In this document: piece after piece, positions 54,590 to 64,000 of the stretch | Numbering within the stretch: the stretch's first letter is position 1 | How the letters are laid out: every line of letters begins with the position of its first letter | Source of the DNA: Effrenium voratum | Lineage: Eukaryota > Sar > Dinophyceae > Suessiales > Symbiodiniaceae | Direction of reading: 5' to 3' | Length of the DNA: 64,000 nucleotides | Assembly: GCA_963377175.1 (NCBI GenBank) | Contig: CAUJNA010003494.1 | Span: 1,373,256 to 1,437,255, forward strand | Notes under the pieces: generated by a model | The model's input: only the letters and a program-made list of their open reading frames with translations | Told to the model about the DNA's origin: nothing | The model's database searches: none | Program-made: the position numbers and the translations under genes

Positions 54590-55665
54590 TTGGGACCCCA
54601 AAACCACGGAGATTCGCTTGAGGTCTGGTTGGGTGTGTTGCGGATTAGCCAATTTGAATCGCCCTCCATGTTTCCCCCTGGACTTGTTGAGCATCACTCG
54701 TGCCATTTCAGTTTGCTTTTGGGCACAATCGTTGTTCTTGTTGTGTGTGTTCTTCAATGCCAACTAGTGAGCTTGTTCTTGGTTGTAAGGGGATAATATG
54801 GAGAAGCTTGTTGGCGAGAACGTTTGAGCCCTGGAATGCGCAACAGCAGCATCCAATCATCCATCCTGCTCTTGACATCAAGCTTCATGGTCGTGTTTGC
54901 TGGGTTGGGGGCTTCCTTATCGGCAGAGCTATTCTACAGTTGTTTGCTTCATGTGGGGAGTGGGCAGACAGAAGGGTTGGTCATTGTGTTGACCGCTCCT
55001 GGTGATTGTCAATGTTAGAAACTAGGGTGGCTTCCCTTTGACCTGCCATTTAGGGGAGTGACTTTGATACTCTTAAAATAATAGGGCCTGCACATGACTC
55101 GTAGAACACCATTCCTTTTTTGGCTCATGGGTTGTAGTACATGAGGATTTCAAGAAAGGAACCCGCGGGTGGTTCTGGTTGTCAACCATGACGTTGAGTG
55201 GTTCAAAATTCCACCAGCCCGGAATTGGATGGTTCCGACTTGTGTACTGGAGCCTCCCTCCATTCAAATGCTTAAAACCAATCCAGTTGATGCTTGCCTT
55301 CCTTTGCGAAAGGAGTTGGTTGTTTGTTTTGTGGTGGCCGAAGGACGCCCTATTTCTAGTTGAGAGCTCAAATTAGAACTGGATTGATGAGCCCCGACCT
55401 TCTGGCTCCAACAAAAATTCAACTTGCTAACCTTTTGAGTGCTGAAGACCGACATGACAGCGAAAAGCCAACATAAAATCTGAGCATTAACATGAAAGCT
55501 GAAGACCCGCATGTGTGTGTGTGTGTGTGTGTATGTGTGCGCGTGTTTGTTTCGGGATACCTTTTTCAGGTTGGTTGAAAGGGACATTAACAGGAATTGC
55601 GGTGTCCTTTTTTGACACATGTCCGCACAACGAGCCTTCACTCACCAGGGATTTGGCATTGGCAG

Positions 55666-55805
55666 GAAGGCGAGACCATTGTCACCTTCCTCACTGCGGA
55701 TGTTTTGAAGGCTGGCTTGTTTCAGGTTTCAATCAACCCGTTCGGGGGCTTTAGGGGAGGAGGTGCATGGCATTGGCACAATTACAACGAGCTCACTGAT
55801 CCGGG
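55666..55805 (+). CDS. Candidate exon 18
   Basis: Acceptor GGCATTGGCAG, donor CCGGG|GTAAAA. It reads EGETIVTFLTADVLKAGLFQ, then GGFRGGGAWHWHNYNELTD. Balanced composition, no stop in 46 codons, moderate GC3. No family assigned. Confidence 0.45.
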
Positions 55806-57401
55806 GTAAAACGAGCTCATGATGAAGCTTCCCTACTTGAGGACTCACTTGATGACTTATTTGCAAGCGTAAAATCTTATCTCACACACACACGCAGTTT
55901 CCAGGCTTTGAACTTTCTGGAAAAAACGTGCTCGGGGAAACAACCAAGTATGGATTTTTCTCTCTTTGTATGTGGGCCACTTCAGAAGGTATTCTGGAGG
56001 CCTTATCCTGGGCTGCGCTGACTGATGGTATGGAACTCCATAGACCCCACACCCACATAGCTGTCCGCATGGACAAGGTAACCATGCCTTAGAATGCATA
56101 GCTAATATCTTACACGTTGTATAGATTTGCTCTATCCCTCTGTTTTTGTGCGCTTTTTGTGGTTTCTCTCCTGCAAATTGGATGAGTTTCATTTTTGGCA
56201 GGACCTCCTTTTCCTGCCTTTGGGCGTTGACAGGAACTCACTTGAAGAAATCCTGATGTGTAGGCCCTGAGGGCCTCGCGCCCTTCCTGAGTGAAGTATG
56301 CGGGCCACGAAAGTCACGCTTGATATTCCCGTTGGCAAGTGAGGCAACTGCAAACTATGAAGCTGAGTTCGGCTTGCCTTTGCTGAATGTCGCATCGCAC
56401 ATGTTTTACAGAATCATCATACTCCGCTGCCGATCAAGTAGCATAGAACCCAAAAGAACATCATGTCTACAACAGTCTACCCCCTTTCAGGTTCAATGTC
56501 AATTTGTCAATTTGCAGGGCAGTACGTGAAACCATAAGTGGTTAACTTGGTTTAATTGTTTCACACTCCTTGTTACCACCCAGTCTGACATGATGTGCAG
56601 CACAAAGAGGGAGTGGGCTAGGGGAGAGGGGAGGTTGTGATCCTATGAAGGTTAGTTGTGTTTTCAAAAGACAGTCCCAGCCATGGAAGGGTGCGGATAT
56701 CCACGCGGCATGCTGGGTATCGTGAAACCCACTAGCTCAAAAGAAACAAAAGCGGAACTCCATAAGGAGCTCGAGTCGGTTGGAGGTGTGAAGCCCATCA
56801 CTTGGGTATGACCCCCAACAATCATTGGGCCAAAGGAGGGATCAGTGCGTATGGGTCAAAATTAACTACCAGCGGACCGCAGGTTTTAGTCCTTGTTCTA
56901 CACCAGGGCAACCCATTTGGGGTTCCCCTATTTTGACCCACCAGTTCTTGAATATCACAAGTCAGCCGTATGGCAAGCCAGGTCCTTGGCCCTCAGAGAC
57001 CCAAATCTTGTGGCTTGCGTTTCAAGGGACACGAACGAGGAAGCCGTTAGAGGGGTCCGCTTACCCCTTTCGTTGATAGCACCCAAAAGAGTTCAACGTT
57101 GTGAAGAAAACACCAAAGGAAAGCAGCCCTTCTTGGGGGTTCCCTAAAACAAATGGTCATTTGTCCTCCCAAGGGACCGGCTGGTGTAGTGATCTTGTTT
57201 GGCATCTGAATGTTGGCGTCGTTCACGACATGGAGACCAGACTTAAAGGGCGTGTCTTTGAGGGTAATTACCCCCCGAACTGGCTTGGATGTTCTTGTTG
57301 GTTTCCCTTTCAAGCCACCCTTTTATTTGATAGGTTTGCAAGGGGTTTCGGGCGTGTGTTTCCCCATCCCCAAACGGGTCAAACTGGCGCGCGCGGGCGA
57401 G

Positions 57402-57492
57402 TTTCGAGCGCTCCCGTGAGGACTTGGAGCAGCGGGAGGAGCCGTTCCTGCGGGAGGAGTTGGCCAAGTACAACGCGGAGGAGAAGCGACGA
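57402..57492 (+). CDS. Candidate exon 19, charged coiled-coil-like helix
   Basis: Acceptor GCGGGCGAG, donor CGACGA|GTCGCC. It reads FERSREDLEQREEPFLREEL, then AKYNAEEKRR, strongly Glu/Arg-rich with high GC3, likely a long helix. The frame is open upstream (NWRARAS) and downstream (VARFEA), so the limits may be wider. Confidence 0.5.
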
Positions 57493-58066
57493 GTCGCCCG
57501 TTTTGAGGCACAACAACTTTGGGGGTCCTTGGCGGTTCAACCAGCGACTCGGTGGTTGGGTTTCCATTTCACCCACGAAAAGTTAATCCCTTCTTCCCTT
57601 CTTCAGCCGAACCCAAAAATTGCCAACATTCTTTTGATTACCCAATACTAAACCAATACCAAACTCTGCCAAAATCACATCCACTCAGCGAAACTCTACA
57701 GAGGGGGACACTCTGGTCTTGCTCAAAAGGTGTGTTCTGAGCGCTTTTGCTCTCGAACCAAAGGGTTGCCTTGCGTGTCAAAGCTTCTATTATTAAGGTC
57801 TCGAAGAGGTTCCCTTCAGAAGGTCTCTTTTTGAAAACAATCCAGGGTTTTGATGATTAGGTTTCTCAAAAACAAGGGCGCCTTCCCTTTAAAAAGTTCT
57901 TACTCGGAAATTGCATCACTTGAGCACTTCTGCCAATCAATGGGGGTCCCTCTTTCCAAGTCGATGCCAGTACGAAACCGCGCAGTCTGAAACAGTCCTG
58001 GAACGGGGGGCCCCATGACAGCCCAGGGTCCTCAAGTCACTTCCTTTCCTTGGAGCGTTCGATAAG

Positions 58067-58211
58067 GGCCGAATGGGAGCACCGGTCCACCTGGCCCTTT
58101 GGATGTTCGTTCGGCACTTCTTGGTGGGCGCAGGATCCCAGCTCCATCCTGCACCAGTGCATTGAGTGGGGCATTCTGGAGGCACCGAGGTCGACGTGGA
58201 GTTCTGCCCGG
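58067..58211 (+). CDS. Candidate exon 20 with a probable 1 nt frame break
   Basis: Acceptor TTCGATAAG, donor CCCGG|GTAAAG. The first 40 codons read AEWEHRSTWPFGCSFGTSWW, then AQDPSSILHQCIEWGILE, with high GC3. After GAGG the high-GC3 frame changes to TEVDVEFCP. One extra G would join them as ILEGTEVDVEFC. So this is either one exon with a missing base or a 30 nt exon at 58182. Confidence 0.45.
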
Positions 58212-58255
58212 GTAAAGCGAAATCGACGGAGGTCACCTTGGGATTTTTTTTCCAG

Positions 58256-58330
58256 CTTTTTGGCCTTCTGGCCAAGGCTCAGTTCCGAATGACCTTGATC
58301 TCGGCAGGCGGCCCCAAAAGGTACACGGGG
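58256..58330 (+). CDS. Candidate exon 21
   Basis: A strong pyrimidine-rich acceptor (T8CCAG). It reads LFGLLAKAQFRMTLISAGGP, then KRYTGIL. The frame continues open to 58402. Phase with the previous exon is unresolved because of the suspected indel. Confidence 0.35.
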
Positions 58331-58518
58331 ATCCTTGTCCGGCGAAATCGGCCGAAATATGTGCCATGTCCAACCAAAGGGGGCATCCTTCCAGCTAGTT
58401 GAGCTCCTTTTGGTTGCCCTTCAAATTCAGCAAGGCGTCCACTTGTTTTGGGAGAGAGACTCATATGCCGATGGGCTATTTCTGGTGACCCCTCCTGTAT
58501 GTCTCACGTGCCCTGAGC

Positions 58519-58620
58519 TTGGTTCCTTAGGTTTTTAGGTGTTTTTAGTTGGTTTAGTGTGGGTTCCCATTTAACCCACTAAAAGTCAAACTTGTAGCAG
58601 GGGATCTGAGGACAGCCCAG
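58519..58620. repeat. Family C element, 5' degenerate
   Basis: GGTTCCTTAGGTTTTTAGGT at the left; GGGGATCTGAGGACAGCCC then AG at the right, the family end. Confidence 0.65.
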
Positions 58621-60075
58621 TTGTGGGCTATGTTTAATCAAAGGGGCGGGATTTGGTGGTTGAGAATCCCCCCATATGGCCAGAAAGAAGATTCTGATAC
58701 TGTTTGCATGAGTTAAAGCGCGCTTGCTCAATTGAACTAGGCGATTGATGTGTTCAGCTCAGTTTTGCTACTTGCGCATCAACGAAAAGCAGGCATCGCC
58801 AGTGTTCTGGAACGCCTCCCGGCAACTACAGTACTTGTCTGGCCCCCAACCTGTCAGGAAGTTGGTACCAGCCCCAAGTACACGGGTCTGTGAACAATGG
58901 CACGCACGATCTTCTAACACTGGGGTGATGGTTTATTCAGGAAACGATACGAGGTGGCACCCTTGCATCCACTAAGGGACCCAACAAAACAAGGCCACGT
59001 GTCAAAATCAGTGTTGTTTTTTCCCCCTTCGGGAGGGGACGAGGGGGAAAGCGTGTGCTGGTGTTGAAAGGGACAAGCATGACACCTTGGTGTTCTTTTA
59101 AGGAGCCGGCATGAAACCGGCAAGTGTCCTTAAAGTATGTTTGGATTTGGATCCGTTGAACCTATATGTGTCCTTTCTTGGGTGGTGTAAACATCACTGT
59201 TGGTTGCCCGTATTGGTTAAGTTTCCCTTTGGTGCGGTGATTGTGATAAAGAACTCACAAGTGGGAGGTGAGTTTGAATTATACTCCTCGTTCTTTCCTA
59301 TCACTTGCCCAAAGAGGACCCTTTGGCCTTTGGGCTTTCCTGATTTGGTCCATGTTTAGTCATGGCCCCAAACGGTTATATGGCCTAGCTCTGGGTCCTT
59401 TGCGCAACTGCAACTAAGTGGGTTGAAATGACAAACCAAACTCAAAACCAAAGGCCCTTTGATCGTTTCTGCGGTGATGCTGAAAAAAATGGGGGGCTCC
59501 CACTTTCTGGGCAGCTTAGTCCCTAGAGGGATACCCTAAAGCCTGGGCCAATCCCAAGTTTAACATGCTTACACCCACTGCTTAAACAACCCATTGGTTT
59601 GCCTTTGAGGGGTTTGGGAACCTATCATGGTACCACTTTCTGTCCCAACAGAATCCCGGTGACTAAGTCCTTGGGCCAATGTTCAAGGAATCAGTGAATT
59701 TCAGGGCCGCTCCATGGACCGTGCTCACTCAGGATTCGGTTTAGTGATCGATCAAGCGTCTCAGGGCCCTCCGACCGTGAACTTGAGTAGGGAATACGTT
59801 CAAAATGGTTGCTGGAAATAAATCCCCACGAAAATGATCTCCACCAAACGGCCCCCAATTAAAGTTCATACCCATCTCGATATGTGTGAAAGGGATTTGG
59901 ACCCCCAAAATGGGTGGTGTTCTTTGGATTCCCTTTAAACCAACCTGAAAACAGTGCCCTCAAAAAATCGCGGCCCATCTCGTGATTGTTTGCTTGTGTG
60001 TTTGTTTGTGTGTTTGTTTGTGTTTGTTTGGTTGGTTGTTTTTGTTTGGTTGTTTGTTTGTTTGTTTGTTTTCAG
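58621..60075. other. Non-coding stretch
   Basis: A family B-like copy in reverse at about 59917-59970, then a GTTT/GTTTG tract (59990-60073) that leads directly into the next acceptor. A block at 59111-59359 is open but hydrophobic and AT-leaning; not called. Confidence 0.45.
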
Positions 60076-60136
60076 GTGGTGGACACAAGCATGCACACCT
60101 CGCTGATGCACATCAATCCGGCGATGGAGGCGACGG
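60076..60136 (+). CDS. Candidate exon 22
   Basis: Acceptor TTGTTTTCAG at the end of the GTTT tract, donor GACGG|GTAGTG. It reads VVDTSMHTSLMHINPAMEAT with high GC3. No family assigned. Confidence 0.5.
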
Positions 60137-61052
60137 GTAGTGTGGATTCGGGCTGAACGGGTGGCTTCAATGGACCGAGTTCCCAAAATATGTGTGCCTT
60201 TTTTGTGTTGGGTGGGGTGTTATGTTTCAAAGGGGAAATGTCACATGAGCAGTGCCCAGTACTCCTATGAACAGTTTTAGCTGCTTCCGCTACCTAGCTC
60301 GATGGGGATTGTAGTAAAACCTCTCAAAGTTCCGTTTCGGACTTTAGTCACTTTAGCGGGTTTGAACCATTTCAGTGGCAATCCAAAAATTCCGACTTAT
60401 TTTTTGGGGTTTCCTTTAAACTGTAGGAAGAATGTCTAGGCCCCCAAGGGAGCCCGCCAATAAAAATCCTGCTTGTTCTGGGAAGTCAACCATAAGCATA
60501 TTCTAGCTTGTTCAAAACCTAATCCCCAATGATTAGCGGATTGCGGGTTGTGCGGTCTGCGGATTAGATTATGCGGCTTGCGGATTATGGGTTGACTCAA
60601 TAAGTGTGTCCTGTTTCTTAAAGGGGAATGAAAGGGAAACCACATTGTGAGGGCCCCCTTTTTAGAGACAGACCCAACATTGCAAGTAGGGGAACAATGG
60701 CGCCATACTTTGCTGTAATTGACCATGGTGTTGTGGTCGAGCGTGGTTGGCTTGGCACGACTCAGTGCACTCACCGTATCGGGAACACCCGAGCACTACC
60801 TGGCCATGTGCCGAACTGGGGATTTGGATACCCAAAGTCCAAACATGGCAATTTCCTTTTGGTTTCCTAGGTTGCCCAGTAGTGCCAACTTTTACCAGCT
60901 TTTTTGGTGGAGGGTTCCCCTGCTAAGATAGATTACAGAAAAAAGGCTACCCTTATTCTAGCACCTCTACTGGAGGACTAGTTTCCCTAGCCTCAAAAAG
61001 CGCCGACACGCCACACACGCCTGCGTGTCAGGGCAGAGCCAGGGAGCTTCAG

Positions 61053-61087
61053 GTCTCCGAGGGCGCGTTGAAGGTCCTGGACTTTGC
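61053..61087 (+). CDS. Candidate exon 23
   Basis: Acceptor GGAGCTTCAG, donor TTTGC|GTGCGT. It reads VSEGALKVLDFA, high GC3 and LRR-like in pattern. It is the last exon I would tentatively link to the gene above. Confidence 0.4.
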
Positions 61088-61923
61088 GTGCGTTTGGCTT
61101 CTCGGCAGTTGGGTTGTCAAAAATCTGGCCTCTTGGTACTGCTGCTGCTACTGCTGCTACTAAAATACATTCTGTGCTGTAGAATTAATCATCAAGGTGA
61201 AGACGAAGTCCAACCATATCAGCTATTTGTTGCGCCACGTTTGTCTCGCATTTCATTTGTCTATTTACCGGGGATGCGCAACGGCTAACTGGGGTTCCGT
61301 CAGAACTATTTGAGAGGGAGAGTGGGAGAGAGAGAGAGAGAGAGAGCGACGGAGACAAAAACATAGAGACAGAGCCAGGGGCACAGAGAGGGCGGGGGAG
61401 GAGAGGGAGCGATGGAGCGAGGTCGCGTATGTCCTAAGTTTTGCCAGCAAGCCAACTGCAAAGCTTGGAGCATCCACTAACATAGAAGCTGACTGGCCCC
61501 AAAAAAAGATCAGGCTGTTGGGCAGTTTCGATACGGATGTTGACGGTTTCCATGGCGCCAGAGAGAACCCAGAACCATTCAATGCTTGCAGCTTGCTTTG
61601 CATTTGGGCCGGCAGAGGCTTATCAACTTGCAATCCCAGTCATCTCCATAAGCTTTTACGGTTGATTGGCGGTTTCTATTCAACCCTCTAAAAGTGAAGC
61701 TTTTAGCAGGGGGTCTGAGGACAGTCCAGTATGAGAAAACGGCTGGGCGCTGGCCAAAAGGAACCTTGCACCCTGATTGAGGTACAATTAGATACACTTA
61801 GTGGCAGCCGATCTAAGATGTTTCCCATTCACAGTACGTTTGGGCCAGGGAGGTGCTTCCTTTTGCATGAACTCTCCTAGCCATACCAGGCACCCAAGAG
61901 ACTAGGGACGCAAGAATCGGTTG

Positions 61924-62283
61924 GGTACCCTCCCACAACAAATCCCTTGCTCTTCTAATCAGCTTACCCAAGTCACTTCGCACCAAGGCAGCAGCAGCAG
62001 CTCGACAGCAAGTGTTGGACTTCATTGGGCGAACGGCGGAAGTTCAACATGGTTACCAACCGTTTGGCCACGGGCTAACTGCGCCGTATCCTGTGCCTTA
62101 AGCGGCTCAAGTCAAACGAGCCCAACCCAGGCTTCAAATGACGCAATCAAGGCCAACGATACTTTTGGCCAAGTCAGTTCCTTGTGGACTTTTGGGGATG
62201 CTGCTGGAAAGTGCTTTGGGCAAATTTTAGACGGGATCAGACAGTTTTGCCTAAGAAAGACGCAGGAACTTGGCCATTGGTGA
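61924..62283 (+). CDS. Candidate coding segment, two overlapping frames
   Basis: One frame is open for 121 codons and Ser/Thr-rich (61921-62283). The other reads SLPKSLRTKAAAAARQQVLD, then GRTAEVQHGYQPFG, to TAA at 62101 and has the more ordinary composition. A GCA repeat encodes the Ala run. I cannot decide between them. Confidence 0.3.
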   Translation, partial: GTLPQQIPCSSNQLTQVTSHQGSSSSSTASVGLHWANGGSSTWLPTVWPRANCAVSCALSGSSQTSPTQASNDAIKANDTFGQVSSLWTFGDAAGKCFGQILDGIRQFCLRKTQELGHW

Positions 62284-62969
62284 AGACGGGGCTTGTGCGG
62301 CTCGTCGTTTTTGAGGGTGCCATTTTCATGTTGGTTTAAGGGAATCCGACAGGAAACTCACCATTTGGGGGTTCCCATGTTTTGAGACATTTTTTTCCAT
62401 CCCCTTGTTCCCAAAGACGTGCTTCACGTTGCTCTTTCACTTCAGGCGATCCCAACAAGCAATCTGCCAGGAAATGCCCATGTGGATGTTTTCAAATCGG
62501 AGCCCCCTTTGGATATGGTGTAAAGGATTTTATGGGTAAACCAAATGGAAACCAAGCAATTGTGGGTGTCCATGTCCTTGTTTTAGGAAACGCACATGAG
62601 CGGGGGGGTTGGTTTGTTATGCATATATTGGGGGGGGGGGGGGGCGCTTCATTTTTTGCTGGGAAAACATGGGGGCAAGGTCCCCTATATCGAAAATTGT
62701 CCCAAAGGATCTTCATGCGGTCGGGGCAGGGATGTTGGCAAAGGCGGACCAGGTCCAAAAGATTGGTTGCCCTGTGTTTTCCAGACAAGCTTGCCTTTTT
62801 ACTCGCAAAGCACGCGCTCTGTGTGCGAAATTCGCGTAAGAATCTACGCGTTGATCTGCACACCCCGGACCCAGCGACAAGACTTGACGCTTAATGTCAT
62901 GAACCCTGTAAAACCTGGTTAGGGGCTTTCCCCAGAAGCAAGTATTCAAGGTTTTGTCAGGCACGGTGT

Positions 62970-63308
62970 TTGGGGGTATGGAGGCTTACGTACCACCAAT
63001 ATAAGCTTGTAAGGCGTTATATACCCCTTGTTCAGTGGGTACCTCCAAAACCCATACCTGAGAATGCTCTTGAAATTTTCAGAAGTGAGCCGCTGAAATC
63101 ACCCCAGCCTGGGATTCAGTCACTCAACTCTGCGGGAATCAACCACTCTTTTGAAGGTGTTAGTGGGAAGTCTGACATCTGTCATGGGGAGTCCCAGGAC
63201 ACTGTTGGGAAAGGCCGGCAGTGCTCCGGAGATCCCAGGAACAGTGCATGTGTTGACCTCCGCAAACCTCACGGACGAATCCAGGACACTCTTCTTCCCC
63301 AAAAGTGA
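62970..63308 (+). CDS. Unassigned ORF of 112 codons
   Basis: It ends at a TGA after NHSFEGVSGKSDICHGES, then DPRNSACVDLRKPHGRIQD. Composition is balanced, but GC3 is not high. A second frame (63151-63357) is also open. No domain recognised. A family C fragment follows at 63345-63445. Confidence 0.3.
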   Translation: MGVWRLTYHQYKLVRRYIPLVQWVPPKPIPENALEIFRSEPLKSPQPGIQSLNSAGINHSFEGVSGKSDICHGESQDTVGKGRQCSGDPRNSACVDLRKPHGRIQDTLLPQK

Positions 63309-63757
63309 AGGATTCCCTCTAAACTGGGGCGCACTCCCCTTGGTGGTTCCTGGCTAGCTATCCCCGTAGGTTTTTAGGTTTTTAACTAGTTTAGTTTCGG
63401 TTTCCATTTAACCCACTAAAGTAAGCTTGATCTGAGGACAGCCCCGTGGGGATTTAGGTAGAACTATCCTGAGTTGTTGGACGGGGCAACATGTCCTATT
63501 GTTCCAGGGTCACAGCTTCCCTTCCCGCCAAGTGTTTCCTGGTTAGGAGTGGGGATTTTGAACTCCAAAATGTGTGTTTTGCTGGTTCTCGGAGGGAATG
63601 AGGGAATGAGCCTATGAACTGTCCCTTCCAAAACAAAACAGAAACCTAGGTTCATCCCAGAAAATCCAGAAAGATCCCTCCTAAGTTCATCCAAATGAAC
63701 ATGAAATTCCCTGCCTGCTGAAAGCCATGAAGTGGGTTCCCCTCGCCGCTTTCCCAG

Positions 63758-63883
63758 GGCCGAGTCGCCAGGCCCGGCATCGCTTATGCTTCGATTCGGA
63801 CGATGTGGGATTTGGAGGCTGAAGAGCCCTTGGCCTTGCCCCGCAGAAACCCCAAAGTCGCCCTTTTTATTTTTGAAAACTTG
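63758..63883 (+). CDS. Candidate exon before a family C intron
   Basis: Acceptor CGCTTTCCCAG. It reads GRVARPGIAYASIRTMWDLE, then AEEPLALPRRNPKVALFIF and ENL, 42 codons, no stop, moderately high GC3. It ends in phase 0 at CTTG|GCGG, where a family C element starts. Protein not recognised. Confidence 0.5.
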
Positions 63884-63997
63884 GCGGTTCGGAACCAGCC
63901 AATCCTCAGGTTAAACTTAGGCTTTTGTGACGGTTTCCATTTAACATGCTAGACTAGAAGTTTTAAACTTTTAGTGGGGGATCCAAGGACAGCCCAG
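63884..63997 (+). repeat. Family C element forming an apparent complete 114 bp intron with a GC donor
   Basis: It begins GCGGTTCGGAACCAGCC, where other copies have GTGGTTC, and ends GGGGGATCCAAGGACAGCCC, then AG. Three bases of the next exon are visible before the window ends. Confidence 0.6.
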
Positions 63998-64000
63998 TTT

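Larger units (their letters stand above)
31033..61087 (+). other. Multi-exon gene for a leucine-rich-repeat protein (overall span; right limit uncertain)
   Basis: Core exons 31033-31143, 35381-35448, 36873-36979, 38464-38489 and 39055-39182 join without a phase conflict. They encode consecutive ribonuclease-inhibitor-type leucine-rich repeats (LxxLxLxxNxI patterns, e.g. HEVHLSHNGISEQG). Exons at 39744, 41639, 42636, 43529, 44513, 45164 and 47215 continue it with mostly matching phases; the 39744-41639 junction is unresolved. Exons from 48962 to 61087 are less sure and could belong to a neighbour. Introns are 0.5-4.2 kb and filled with introner-like repeats. At least five junctions need GC donors, a known dinoflagellate habit. 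Such LRR proteins normally act as protein-binding scaffolds. The N-terminus lies upstream, perhaps in exons at 28-29.5 kb. Confidence 0.6.

Overview
The window reads as nuclear DNA of a dinoflagellate (Symbiodiniaceae/Suessiales-like). The evidence is: short GC-rich, GC3-rich exons separated by very long introns; frequent GC as well as GT 5' splice sites next to AG|G exon starts; many families of ~75-150 bp repeats that sit exactly at splice sites (introner-like elements); and a Ty1/copia-type retrotransposon of the kind known from this group, with a cytosine-methyltransferase-like domain. I saw no bacterial operons, rRNA, tRNA or CRISPR array.

Layout. Positions 1-5.84 kb hold a minus-strand retrotransposon: gag, protease, integrase, methyltransferase-like domain, then a linker towards a reverse transcriptase that lies beyond the left edge. 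Its reading frame is broken about 11 times, apparently only by small indels. A relic of the dinoflagellate spliced leader lies just upstream of it. From 5.84 to about 30 kb the DNA is mostly non-coding and dense in repeats, with scattered plus-strand candidate exons. Several of these are bounded exactly by repeat elements and keep phase when the element is removed (12.4-13.0, 21.1-21.4 and 26.3-26.6 kb).

From 31.0 kb onward there is a plus-strand multi-exon gene for a ribonuclease-inhibitor-type leucine-rich-repeat protein. Its best part is five exons between 31033 and 39182 that join in phase. Further exons follow to 43.6 kb, then a Pro/Ala/Gly-rich linker (44.5-47.3 kb), and less certain exons to about 61 kb that may belong to this gene or another. 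A 1.3 kb degenerate minisatellite (32.8-34.1 kb) and an unusually AT-rich 190 bp island (34.39-34.58 kb) lie in its first intron. At the right edge an exon (63758-63883) is followed by a repeat element that looks like a complete 114 bp intron.

The most interesting theme is splice-site-carrying repeats. Families A and F have terminal inverted repeats beginning CTGT, so their far end reads ACAG. One inverted repeat therefore supplies both a GT donor and an AG acceptor, in either orientation. Families C and D end in AG at exon starts, and family B sits at 5' splice sites. All exon calls were made by eye from GC3, splice signals and phase, so boundaries are provisional. The suspected indels in the assembly also affect frames.
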